From assembly GCF_024220585.1 (NCBI RefSeq), contig NZ_JAMXKF010000001.1, positions 744,001 through 808,000 on the forward strand: 64,000 nucleotides of DNA, in the 5' to 3' direction. A model generated the notes under the pieces. It ran no database searches, was not told where the DNA came from, and worked only from the letters and a program-made list of their open reading frames with translations. Below are positions 45,758-55,057 of the stretch, one piece after another. Within the stretch, counting starts at the first letter, position 1, and each line of letters begins with the position of its first letter. Both the position numbers and the translations under genes were made by a program. This DNA comes from Dyadobacter diqingensis. Lineage in GTDB: Bacteria > Bacteroidota > Bacteroidia > Cytophagales > Spirosomataceae.

Positions 45758-47557
45758 ATGAAAAACTATTTAACTATAATCCTTTTTCTAGCCACCTTAC
45801 AGTTATCAGCGCAAAACCATGTATTCGTTGAAACCGAGTCATTTGAAGACAAGGGTGGCTGGGTTATCGACCAGCAATCTTTTGTGGTTATGGGTTCCTC
45901 GTACCTCATGGCGCATGGCATGGGGCGACCGGTTAAAGACGCGACAACGACCGTAAAATTCCCAAAAAAGGGCAAATACCATGTTTGGGTCCGTACCAAA
46001 GACTGGGCTCCTTTCCCAAAGGGCCCCGGAAAATTTCAGGTTTCTATTGACGGAAACCCGATCAAACAGATTTTTGGAGAAAGTGGCTCAGACGAATGGA
46101 AATGGTATGACGCGGGCGAAACCGAAATCAAAAATGATCAGATCAAGTTATCGATTAAGGATTTAACCGGATTTAATGGCCGCTGCGATGCGATTCTTTT
46201 CACAGATGCGCCAAAATTCACCCCGCCAAACAAACTCGAAGAATTGACAGCATTTCGTAAAAAACTGTTAAATCTTACCGATACACCGACTTCCGCCGGG
46301 CATTTTGATATGGTCGTGGTGGGTGGCGGAATTGCCGGGACCTGCGCAGCCATTTCAGCTTCCAGAATGGGGCTGAAAGTTGCCCTTATTCAGGACCGTC
46401 CGGTTTTGGGAGGCAATAACAGCTCCGAAATCCGAGTCCATTTAATGGGTGATGTCGATAAAAACCATTATCCAAAATTAGGCCGGATCGTCAGAGAAAT
46501 GGATAATGGTGACCCGGGAAATGGTAATCCGGATGCCAAAGAATATGGCGACGCCAGAAAGACTTCCATTGTAAAAGCCGAGAAAAATATCTCGCTTTTC
46601 CTGAACACGCATGTGTATAAAGTTGAAAAACAAAACGATATCATCACCGCCGTTGTGGGTCGGGATATTGCGACGAATAAAGAAACCCGGTTTGAAGGCT
46701 CCTTCTTTTCAGATTGCACGGGCGACGGAACAATCGGATACTTAGCCGGCGCCGAATTCCGTATGGGACGTGAAAGCAAAGCCGAAACGGGCGAATCGCT
46801 GGCGGCAGAAAAGGCGGATGATTTCACCCTGGGCACATCAAATCTTTGGGCCTCACTACCGCGTGACACTGTTTCCAGATTTCCGGAAACACCCTGGGCA
46901 CTGCAATTTTCAGATGAATATCATATCGACAACAGCAAGGCGGATTGGGAATGGGAAACCGGTTTTGGCAATTTTAACACCATCACCGACGCCGAGAAAA
47001 TCCGGGACCATAACCTGCGCGCCATCTACGGGAACTGGTCTTATCTTAAAAACCACAAGTCGCAGAAATATGCCAAACATGAGCTGGCCTGGGTGGCGTA
47101 CATTGGCGGAAAAAGAGAATCGAGACGTATCATAGGTGATCACATTCTAAATCAGATGGATATTCAGGAAGGCAAGCAATATCCGGACGGGTCGGTAACG
47201 GCAACCTGGACTATTGATCTTCATTTTCCCGATGCTAAAAACAGTAAATATTTCGAAGGTCAGGAATTCTTTGCCGGTACAAAACACATCAAAGTGGCGC
47301 CGTATACCATTCCATATCGCTGCCTTTATTCCAAAAATATTCAGAACCTTTTTGTAGCAGGCAGGAATATCAGCACGACGCACGTCGCCTTCGGAAGCAC
47401 ACGCGTCATGCGGACCTGCGGAATGATGGGCGAAGTGGTCGGCTTTGCGGCTTATCTGACTGCGAAATACAAAACAACGCCAAGAGGTGTTTATCAGGAT
47501 CATTTGCCCGAACTGATGGCGATCCTGAAAGGTGAAACAGTTGCACCCCAGCCATAA
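45758..47557 (+). CDS. Exported FAD-dependent oxidoreductase with N-terminal beta-sandwich module
   Basis: A 599-residue protein (signal MKNYLTIILFLATLQLSAQ). Residues 20-155 form a strand-rich carbohydrate-binding-like module (FVETESFEDKGGWVIDQQ ... KGKYHVWVRTKDW). From 184 a Rossmann FAD domain of the glucose-inhibited/fumarate-reductase-like PF12831 group begins (DMVVVGGGIAGTCAAISASR, 184-202; VLGGNNSSEIR), with GGKRESRRIIGDH, NLFVAGRNISTTHVAFGSTRVMRTCG at the end. It is a close paralogue of the cytosolic enzyme at 55058. Substrate and electron acceptor are unknown; an oxidised sugar is likely from context. First gene of a six-gene operon after the repeat array. Confidence 0.85.
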   Translation: MKNYLTIILFLATLQLSAQNHVFVETESFEDKGGWVIDQQSFVVMGSSYLMAHGMGRPVKDATTTVKFPKKGKYHVWVRTKDWAPFPKGPGKFQVSIDGNPIKQIFGESGSDEWKWYDAGETEIKNDQIKLSIKDLTGFNGRCDAILFTDAPKFTPPNKLEELTAFRKKLLNLTDTPTSAGHFDMVVVGGGIAGTCAAISASRMGLKVALIQDRPVLGGNNSSEIRVHLMGDVDKNHYPKLGRIVREMDNGDPGNGNPDAKEYGDARKTSIVKAEKNISLFLNTHVYKVEKQNDIITAVVGRDIATNKETRFEGSFFSDCTGDGTIGYLAGAEFRMGRESKAETGESLAAEKADDFTLGTSNLWASLPRDTVSRFPETPWALQFSDEYHIDNSKADWEWETGFGNFNTITDAEKIRDHNLRAIYGNWSYLKNHKSQKYAKHELAWVAYIGGKRESRRIIGDHILNQMDIQEGKQYPDGSVTATWTIDLHFPDAKNSKYFEGQEFFAGTKHIKVAPYTIPYRCLYSKNIQNLFVAGRNISTTHVAFGSTRVMRTCGMMGEVVGFAAYLTAKYKTTPRGVYQDHLPELMAILKGETVAPQP

Positions 47558-47708
47558 CACGATATGGTAGAGATGGCCGTGAAAACTCTTTGTAGAGGAT
47601 AAACCAGGAGTTACACGATAAACAATCTCCCGCAATACGGATCCCTGTTTACGGCGTAACCAAGGGCAAAAGGGTAAAATGAATCAGAAGCATTGTAATC
47701 AATTTGAA

Positions 47709-50282
47709 ATGAAATATTATCTGAGCCTGTTCTCATATCTGTTTTTTGCAGCGATTACTTTCGGACAATCGCCGAAAACCATAACGCTTGGCAATAAAAA
47801 CATACAGATCGTCTGGCAAAAATCTGCGGAAGGTTATCGTATCCAAAAGGTTGCCGTTAACAAAAACGGGAAGTGGGTTACTGACCTTGCACCTTCCGGC
47901 GAATACACCTTACTGTTCTCCGAAACAAAACCTTCGGCTGAATCGGCTGAGACTTTTGATAAGATAACCGGTGGCAAATTCCCGGAAGATGCCTACCACT
48001 ATCAGCAGCTGCAATGGAAAGAAAGTACGACGGCTGTTTCTCTGAACACGGCCGGAAAAGCGTACCATTTTTTCCCTGCTCATGTCAAAGTGATTGATAG
48101 CAAACATATCCAGTTTAGCCAGGAAACGGAAGTTGCAACCGTTACAGCCGACTGGAAACTGGATGAGAAGTTTCACAACGACATTCAGGTAAAACAAACT
48201 ATAACTCCTAAAACGAAAGGGTTTTTCTCACTGGCCTCTCCTACCCTGGCCACATTATCCCCGGATAAAATGTCCTGGGTTTCTGTGCCTGGTTATTTTC
48301 AGGGAAATTTCATGCAGAAAAATTTTGCACTGGCCTATGCATACGGCCATGGAATTCCGGATCGTCCTGTTATTTACCGCGAACGCTGCGCCAGCACTTT
48401 AAGTCCGCTGGTGAGTACAAAAAGCGGGATCACTTTATCGGTAATTCCAGAACCCGGATTGGCACGCGATCCCTGGGCAAAAGATAAGATCACGCAGACC
48501 GACTGGTTTATCGGATTATCACACATGAACCGCAAATCGCAGTTATCGCCGACACTTTATTATCCTGTTTTGGGAGAGGAAAGGTCTGAACGGGAAGCTG
48601 GTCAGGAAATCAGTTATGGCTTTCGTTTCAGTCTGGTTGCCGGCGATTGGTTCCAGGCACTGAATCATGCCATTTATGATATCTACAATTTCAAAGAAGG
48701 TTTGGCGCTGCGCCAGAGCAAGCAATCTCTGACGGATCGTATCGAAAAAATGCACCACTATCTCATCGACCCAAAAACTTCACTTTGGAATATCGAAGAA
48801 TACAAAGGGAAACAAATCGGTGCACAGTCCTATCTGGGCGGCGTTGTTGGCTCGAATAAAGATGCCATGAAAAATTCAGATTATGGAGCGATGTGGATGC
48901 TTGCGCACGAGACCAAAGATCCTGAATTGACACAAAAAGTATTGCCGCCTGCTGAAAATTTTAAGCTCGTTCAGCAAATGACCGATGAGGGCTTTTTCAA
49001 GGGCGCCATCGAAGGACAGTATTATCTTGCCAAAAGCAAAAAGTTTGTGGAAGAATGGGGTTCCGTTGTAGAACCGATCGGGCTGACGTATTATGTGATG
49101 CTGGACATTGGTAACATGCTTCTTTTTGAGCCTGAAAATAATGAACTGAAAGAACGGCTGACACTGGGCGCAGAAAAACTGTTGAGCTGGCAAAAACCTG
49201 ACGGAAGTTTCGCGGTTGCTTATGACCGGAAAACGGACGCAGAGCTTTTTAAAGATATCAAAGATGTTCGTCCTACATTCTACGGTTTGCTGGTTGCTTA
49301 CCGGATTCTGAAAGACGAAAAATACCTGAAAGCAGCGCAGAAAGGTGCCGACTGGTTTATCAAAAACGCAGTAGAAACCGGCGCTTTTTTAGGGGTTTGC
49401 GGTGATGCACGTTACGCACCGGATTTTGCAACCGGTCAGTCGGCGCAGGCTTTGCTCGATCTTTTTGACATCACCAAAGACAAACGGTATCAGGCGGCGG
49501 CAATCACTTCTGCCAAAATCTATGTAGGCTCGATTTACACCCATCCTATTCCATCCAAAAAAATCAAGATTGTTAACGGCGTTGAAAGAGAAGACTGGGA
49601 AATAAGCCAGGCCGGCCTGAGCTTCGAACATGGCGGCATATTTGGTTCTGCAACACGTCACGGACCTATTCAGCTGGCCAGTCATGCAGGATTGTTTATC
49701 AGAATGTATGGCATCACAGGAGAACAGATTTTCGCCGATCTTGCACGGTCAGCCGCTATCGGACGCGATGCTTTTGTGGATCCAAAAACCAGTGTTGCAT
49801 CGTACTACTGGCAGGCCATGAACAGAGGCGCAGGTCCTTATCCCCATCACGCATGGTGGCAGATCGGATGGATTACGGATTATTTACTTTCCGAAGCAGC
49901 ATTGAGATCCGCTGAAAAAGTTAGTTTTCCACGAGGCTTTGTAACGCCCAAAGTTGGTCCGCATCAGAGCTACGGCTTTGCATCCGGTAACATTTATGGT
50001 ACGAGAGCAAACCTGATGATCCGCGAAGGATTCGCACAGACCGGCAGTCCCTCTATTGATCCTTTATTGGCAAAAGCTGAATCCGGCGATACCTATTTCG
50101 TGATTCTGCTAAACAACGGCACGCAGGCCGTTGCCTTGAACTTATCCTTAAACAGCGAAAAGCTCAGAGCAGGGTCCAAAGTAAAAACAATCAAAAATCT
50201 CACATCCGGGCAGTTGTTAACCGACACCAAACTGCAAATACCAGGTTTCGGGATTCAGGTTTTGGAAGTAAATCTTCAATAA
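47709..50282 (+). CDS. Large secreted helical-barrel-like protein, possible polysaccharide lyase or glycosidase
   Basis: An 857-residue exported protein (start ATG 47709, MKYYLSLFSYLFFAAITFGQ). The first third is beta-rich; the rest has many paired helices with repeated aromatic and acidic clusters, such as GLLVAYRILKDEKYLKAAQKGADWFIKNAVETG, GQSAQALLDLFDITKDKRYQAAA and SFEHGGIFGSATRHGPIQLASHAGLFIRMYGITG, consistent with an (alpha/alpha)6 toroid used by several lyases and glycosidases. I do not recognise a named family. It probably acts on the chain end or backbone, before the enzymes that follow. It overlaps nothing but lies two bases before the esterase gene. Confidence 0.65.
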   Translation: MKYYLSLFSYLFFAAITFGQSPKTITLGNKNIQIVWQKSAEGYRIQKVAVNKNGKWVTDLAPSGEYTLLFSETKPSAESAETFDKITGGKFPEDAYHYQQLQWKESTTAVSLNTAGKAYHFFPAHVKVIDSKHIQFSQETEVATVTADWKLDEKFHNDIQVKQTITPKTKGFFSLASPTLATLSPDKMSWVSVPGYFQGNFMQKNFALAYAYGHGIPDRPVIYRERCASTLSPLVSTKSGITLSVIPEPGLARDPWAKDKITQTDWFIGLSHMNRKSQLSPTLYYPVLGEERSEREAGQEISYGFRFSLVAGDWFQALNHAIYDIYNFKEGLALRQSKQSLTDRIEKMHHYLIDPKTSLWNIEEYKGKQIGAQSYLGGVVGSNKDAMKNSDYGAMWMLAHETKDPELTQKVLPPAENFKLVQQMTDEGFFKGAIEGQYYLAKSKKFVEEWGSVVEPIGLTYYVMLDIGNMLLFEPENNELKERLTLGAEKLLSWQKPDGSFAVAYDRKTDAELFKDIKDVRPTFYGLLVAYRILKDEKYLKAAQKGADWFIKNAVETGAFLGVCGDARYAPDFATGQSAQALLDLFDITKDKRYQAAAITSAKIYVGSIYTHPIPSKKIKIVNGVEREDWEISQAGLSFEHGGIFGSATRHGPIQLASHAGLFIRMYGITGEQIFADLARSAAIGRDAFVDPKTSVASYYWQAMNRGAGPYPHHAWWQIGWITDYLLSEAALRSAEKVSFPRGFVTPKVGPHQSYGFASGNIYGTRANLMIREGFAQTGSPSIDPLLAKAESGDTYFVILLNNGTQAVALNLSLNSEKLRAGSKVKTIKNLTSGQLLTDTKLQIPGFGIQVLEVNLQ

Positions 50283-50283
50283 A

Positions 50284-51186
50284 ATGAGAGCTGGTTTCAT
50301 ATTGTTTCTGATCGTTGTGGCACTGAGCAAAAGTTTTGCTCAGGAAGCCGATACCTTGTGGATTCCGGGTGCAAAACTGATCAAAAATATACGGTATGGC
50401 AGCGCAAATATCAGACAGACTTTTGATTTATATCTTCCTGAAAATGTATCAAAACCGGTACCGGTTATCATCTGGATACACGGCGGAGGCTGGAATAATG
50501 GCACCAAGAAAAACATGCACGTGGACGGAATGTTGCAACACGGATACGCCATTGCAAGCGTGGATTATCGTTTTACGAGAGACACCATTTTCCCCGCGCA
50601 GGTGAAGGATTGTAATGCAGCGATTGACCTGTTATGGAAAAGTGCCGGGAAGTATAACCTCGATACGTCCCGGTTTATCATCGCAGGCGCGTCAGCGGGC
50701 GGGCATCTGGCAACGCTGATCGGCATGAGCAGCAACAACCACCGGCAAGAATTTTATCCTTTTTCAATCAAAAACAATCCGGTGCATTTTCAGGCCGTAA
50801 TCAATTATTATGGCGTCACCGATCTTTACGTGTTGCATGGAAGCGGGCTGTCCTTCGATGTGGATGACGACAACTCGATGATATCCAGGCTTCTCGGCGC
50901 CTCGTCTTTAAAACGTCCTGATCTGGCGAAATGGGCAAGTGGCACCACCTATATCGACAAAAACGATCCTCCTGCGTTAACAATTCATGGAGGCAAAGAT
51001 TCAACTTCACCCCTTTGGCTGGGACAGCTTTTTACCAATCTGCTGCAAGTCTCCGGGGTTAAAAATGATATTTTGATTTTACCCGAAGCACCCCACGCCG
51101 GTCCCCTTTTTTCTCAGGCTAATGTCCTGGAAAAGGTTTTGTCGTTTCTCAAAGAAGTGACCGAAAGCAAACAGATTAAGGAATAA
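50284..51186 (+). CDS. Secreted alpha/beta-hydrolase (carbohydrate-esterase-like)
   Basis: A 300-residue exported hydrolase (signal MRAGFILFLIVVALSKSFAQ). The oxyanion loop is WIHGGGWNNG, the nucleophile elbow GASAGG (S138), the acid is likely Asp in HGGKDSTSPLW and the histidine is in PEAPHAGPLF. This is the BD-FAE/esterase-lipase layout common in polysaccharide loci, where such enzymes remove acetyl or feruloyl groups. It starts one base after the stop of the preceding gene, so the two are tightly coupled. Confidence 0.87.
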   Translation: MRAGFILFLIVVALSKSFAQEADTLWIPGAKLIKNIRYGSANIRQTFDLYLPENVSKPVPVIIWIHGGGWNNGTKKNMHVDGMLQHGYAIASVDYRFTRDTIFPAQVKDCNAAIDLLWKSAGKYNLDTSRFIIAGASAGGHLATLIGMSSNNHRQEFYPFSIKNNPVHFQAVINYYGVTDLYVLHGSGLSFDVDDDNSMISRLLGASSLKRPDLAKWASGTTYIDKNDPPALTIHGGKDSTSPLWLGQLFTNLLQVSGVKNDILILPEAPHAGPLFSQANVLEKVLSFLKEVTESKQIKE

Positions 51187-51225
51187 CCGACTGATTTATT
51201 GAACAAGTAAGCATAACCCAAACCT

Positions 51226-52941
51226 ATGAATTCACCCATTGATACCGCCGTTATATTCATCTTTTCGGCTTTTGTTTTGTTTATCGGCATGCTTTTCATA
51301 CGGACCGGCCGGAACATGAAATCTTTCTTCGCTGGCGGAGAGTCTGTGCCCTGGTTTATCGGCGGCCTGTCGCTTTTTATGAGTTTTTTCTCCGCAGGTA
51401 CCTTTGTGGCCTGGGGAGCCATCGCCTATAAATATGGCTGGGTGTCGGTTACCATTCAATGGACGATGTGCATTGGCGCGTTAATTACGGGCGTGTGGCT
51501 GGCGCCAAAATGGAAAGCCACCGGAGCGCTTACAGCGGCAGAATTTGTAAAAGAACGGTTGGGGTTGAAAGTGCAAAAAACATTCATCTACATCTTCACG
51601 CTCGTTTCCCTATTCATCAAAGGGTCGGTTTTGTACCCTGTTGCCAAGCTGGTGAGCGTATCTCTTGGTTTTCCACTGGTTCCAAGCACCATCGTTTTGG
51701 GCATTATGATGATTGCTTACACGGCCGTCGGCGGGTTATGGGCGGTGATGGTCACGGATATTCTTCAATTTGTAATCCTGACGGCGGCAGTCTTTATTAT
51801 TTTACCACTATCCCTGAATGCCGCGGGAGGCTGGGAAACGGTTACGGCCAAAGCACCGGATGGCTTTTTTGATTTACTAAACGGTGAATACACTTTTGGT
51901 TTCATTCTCGCCTTTACCCTTTATCACATTTGCTACATCGGCGGCAACTGGACTTTCGTCCAACGGTACACCAGTGTTGACAGCGGAAAATCTGCCCGAA
52001 AAGTTTCTTTTCTTTTCGCCGGACTGTACCTCATCAGCCCGATTATCTGGATGCTGCCACCGATGATTTACCGGACAATCAATCCGTCATTACAAGGCCT
52101 CGATACGGAAAATGCTTATTTACAGGTTTGTCAGCTGGTGCTTCCTCCCGGTTTAATGGGATTGATGTTAACCGGTATGTACTTCTCAACTTCTGCTTCG
52201 GCCAACACCACCTTGAACGTAGTTTCAGCGGTTTTTACCAATGACATTTACAAAGGAATGATCAATCCGGGCGCATCTGACAAAAAACTCATGTCTATTG
52301 CCCGCTTATCCTCGCTCGTTTTCGGAATCGGGATGATCATTATCGCGCTGCTCGTACCGGCTGCGGGAGGTATTGTGGAAGTGGTTTTGAGTATCGGCGC
52401 GGTAACCGGAGGCCCCTTGCTCGCACCGGCGCTTTGGGCATTGTTTTCAAAAAGACTGACTGGAAAGGCAACGCTCTGGATTACAGGCTCAACGTTATCT
52501 GTCAATTTACTTTTCAAAATTATTCTACCCTTAACATCCGGCCTAAAACTTAGCCGATCAGAAGAAATGCTTTTGGGCATCGGTCTTCCCTTGATTTTAC
52601 TGCTGATCAACGAGTGGCTGGGATCACGAAAATTTGCAACAAGCTCTGAATACGAAGTTTACCAGGCTGTTATGGCGCAGCGCAAGTTTGATTATCTGGA
52701 AAGTTCGGAAGAAGAGAAAACAGAAGTACGCAGACAGAACCGCTTCGGATTGCAGGTTATTGCCGGTGCGCTGGCTTTTACAGCAGTTTTACTTTTCGCA
52801 TTAAGTGCCCTGACAACCAAAGGCTCCCTGCTCACGGCATCCATTGCTTTCGGGATTTTGCTGGCGTCAATCATTCCATGGCGCGCTTCGAGAAAAGTGA
52901 CTGTCGACGTAGCCGCACAGGACACGATACTTAACCCTTAA
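51226..52941 (+). CDS. Sodium:solute symporter (SSS family)
   Basis: A 571-residue inner-membrane carrier of about 13-14 helices. SSS hallmarks include the first helices with GRNMKSFFAGGESVPWFIGGLSLFMSFFSAGTFVAWGAIAYKYGW, YTAVGGLWAVMVTDILQFVIL and GLMLTGMYFSTSASANTTLNVVSAVFTNDIY. Members import sugars, sugar acids or nucleosides with Na+. Its place between exported and cytosolic enzymes suggests that it imports the oxidised or trimmed product. The start at 51226 fits a non-cleaved first helix. Confidence 0.9.
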   Translation: MNSPIDTAVIFIFSAFVLFIGMLFIRTGRNMKSFFAGGESVPWFIGGLSLFMSFFSAGTFVAWGAIAYKYGWVSVTIQWTMCIGALITGVWLAPKWKATGALTAAEFVKERLGLKVQKTFIYIFTLVSLFIKGSVLYPVAKLVSVSLGFPLVPSTIVLGIMMIAYTAVGGLWAVMVTDILQFVILTAAVFIILPLSLNAAGGWETVTAKAPDGFFDLLNGEYTFGFILAFTLYHICYIGGNWTFVQRYTSVDSGKSARKVSFLFAGLYLISPIIWMLPPMIYRTINPSLQGLDTENAYLQVCQLVLPPGLMGLMLTGMYFSTSASANTTLNVVSAVFTNDIYKGMINPGASDKKLMSIARLSSLVFGIGMIIIALLVPAAGGIVEVVLSIGAVTGGPLLAPALWALFSKRLTGKATLWITGSTLSVNLLFKIILPLTSGLKLSRSEEMLLGIGLPLILLLINEWLGSRKFATSSEYEVYQAVMAQRKFDYLESSEEEKTEVRRQNRFGLQVIAGALAFTAVLLFALSALTTKGSLLTASIAFGILLASIIPWRASRKVTVDVAAQDTILNP

Positions 52942-52960
52942 TCATAACCAACACAAAATC

Positions 52961-54991
52961 ATGACATTGAACAGATTATCGTTACTACTGGCGTTATTAT
53001 TTATACTGGTCAAACCTTCTTTTGCGCAATATAAAATTAGTCAGCCGAACGCAATTCCACTCCATGGCGAATGGTCTTTTACACTTGATCCGGCGGACAT
53101 GGGACAGGTTGGAAAATGGTTTGCCACCAAAGCAGAAGAAAATGGCAGGTTTGATAAAGTAACCGTTCCGCATTGCTTTTCTGCTGACCCAAGATTTCAG
53201 TTTTTTACAGGCACCGTCTGGTACCGGAAAAATTTTCCCTGGAAAACAACTTCCGGGAAACGGGTTATCCTTCATTTTGACGCTTCCTATTACAAGACCA
53301 ATATCTGGCTGAATGAGCAGAAGGTCGGTTTTCACGAAGGAGGTTATACTCCGTTCAGCTTTGACATTACTGATTTGCTGAAAGAGGGCGATAACCTGCT
53401 GGCGGTTTCCGTAAATAACGATACATGGAAAACAGGAACAATTCCGGGTGCGAAAGACACCAATAAAACCAACGCGTCCTTCATGGGCTGGATGAATTAT
53501 GGCGGTTTGATACGCCCGGTTTATCTGACCATCGAACCGGAAGTGTATGCAGACAACATCAAAATTGAAAGTGTACCCGATCTTGCCAAGGGAACAGCAA
53601 CATTAAGTACGAAACTACGCATTAAAAATTCCTCAAAACAGGCCGTTACCCCGAAAACGGTTTACACGGTTCAATGGAAGGACAAGCCCGTTACGTTAAA
53701 CTGGAAAGTGAAACCGGCCTCCATTCCGGCAGGGCAAACCGCTATTATCGAAGCTGAAACGAATCTATCCGCAGCGCAGGTGAAACTCTGGAATCTGGAT
53801 GATCCGAACCTTTATCATCTGACTGCTTCGGTGGGGCAGGATACCATTGCGTCTAATTTCGGCATCCGGAAAGTTGAAATAAAAAATGCTCAGCTGCTTC
53901 TGAACGGAAAACCGCTTCGTCTGGGTGGCGGAAACCGGGTTGTTGATTATCCGGGATTAGGTTCGATGGAACCGGACTGGCTGATCGAAAAAGATTTCAA
54001 ACTCATGAAAGAGGCCGGAATGGAATTTCAGCGGCTGACGCATTACACCCCTTCGGAATACTTTTACGACCTGGCCGACAAATATGGGATGCTGATTATT
54101 TCCGAGGCCGGCAACTGGCAGCTGACACCCCGGCAAATGGACAACGACAGCATGCGTACGAAATTCCGTTCGCAGTTCCGTGAAATGGCCGAGCGCGACT
54201 GGAATCACCCAAGCATTATCGCATACAGTGTGGGCAACGAGTATGAATCCAGAAGCGTATCAGGACAGCGCTGGACCAAGGATATGATCATCAATGCACG
54301 CGAACTGGACCCGACCCGACTGTATACTTTCGCCAGTATGTTCCTCAACACTTTCCCCGAAAAACCCGAAGACGAGGCCAGCCAATACGCGGATTTCATA
54401 TCGACCAATACCTATGGAAACCATGCAAAAGTACTCGACCACATTCACAAAATTTATCCTGAAAAACCGATCCTGATCAGTGAATGGGGTGTAAGAGCGG
54501 ATAATAATGGTGGAGAAGCGGATCAGGCGCAGCACGTACGGGACGTATTGGCTGAGGTCAGAAAAAGGCCCTATGTAGTCGGCACTTCCTGGTGGACCTA
54601 CAATGACTACCAAAGCCGCTACCATGGCACCAATCCAAACGGTTACCGTCCGTGGGGAATCGTCGGCCCCGACCGCTCTTTAAGACCGGCGTATCTGGCT
54701 TATCAGGAAGAAATGTCACCGGTTCTTATTGAAAAAATAAGTTTTAAAACAATCGAATCGGGCCGGCATCAACTGACATTGAAAGTTACCGGACGTAATG
54801 ACTTTCCTGCCTATGCCGTGAAAGGTTATTCGCTGCAAACAGATCATGGAGCTTTTTCCATTCCCGATTTAAATCCGGGAGAAAGTAAAGAAATCAGCAT
54901 TCCGGTGACTGGTTTTGAGAAAAAAATATCAATAACCATCCTGAAACCAACCGGTTATTCTGCCGGAATAAAAGAAATAGAACTGAAATAA
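52961..54991 (+). CDS. Glycoside hydrolase family 2 enzyme
   Basis: A 676-residue exported retaining glycosidase (signal MTLNRLSLLLALLFILVKPSFAQ). The N-terminal jelly roll (ISQPNAIPLHGEWSFTLDPADMG, WYRKNFPW, INIWLNEQKVGFHEGGYTPFSFDIT), an Ig-like middle and the TIM barrel follow. The acid/base is E427 in SVGNEYES and the nucleophile E508 in LISEWGV. The DWNHPSIIAYSVGNEYES form is like beta-glucuronidase/beta-mannosidase/galactosidase members; the substrate is not fixed by sequence. In the operon it follows the transporter by 19 bases. Confidence 0.92.
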   Translation: MTLNRLSLLLALLFILVKPSFAQYKISQPNAIPLHGEWSFTLDPADMGQVGKWFATKAEENGRFDKVTVPHCFSADPRFQFFTGTVWYRKNFPWKTTSGKRVILHFDASYYKTNIWLNEQKVGFHEGGYTPFSFDITDLLKEGDNLLAVSVNNDTWKTGTIPGAKDTNKTNASFMGWMNYGGLIRPVYLTIEPEVYADNIKIESVPDLAKGTATLSTKLRIKNSSKQAVTPKTVYTVQWKDKPVTLNWKVKPASIPAGQTAIIEAETNLSAAQVKLWNLDDPNLYHLTASVGQDTIASNFGIRKVEIKNAQLLLNGKPLRLGGGNRVVDYPGLGSMEPDWLIEKDFKLMKEAGMEFQRLTHYTPSEYFYDLADKYGMLIISEAGNWQLTPRQMDNDSMRTKFRSQFREMAERDWNHPSIIAYSVGNEYESRSVSGQRWTKDMIINARELDPTRLYTFASMFLNTFPEKPEDEASQYADFISTNTYGNHAKVLDHIHKIYPEKPILISEWGVRADNNGGEADQAQHVRDVLAEVRKRPYVVGTSWWTYNDYQSRYHGTNPNGYRPWGIVGPDRSLRPAYLAYQEEMSPVLIEKISFKTIESGRHQLTLKVTGRNDFPAYAVKGYSLQTDHGAFSIPDLNPGESKEISIPVTGFEKKISITILKPTGYSAGIKEIELK

Positions 54992-55057
54992 TTCAAGATA
55001 TCAAGTAAGATGGGAGGTAACAATGTACCGCACCTCCTACCCTAACGCTGCGTAACC

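Noticed and set aside
46468..47143. Long opposite-strand and shifted frames in the first FAD oxidoreductase gene
   Set aside because: Overlap fully with a protein having clear FAD motifs; shadows produced by codon bias.
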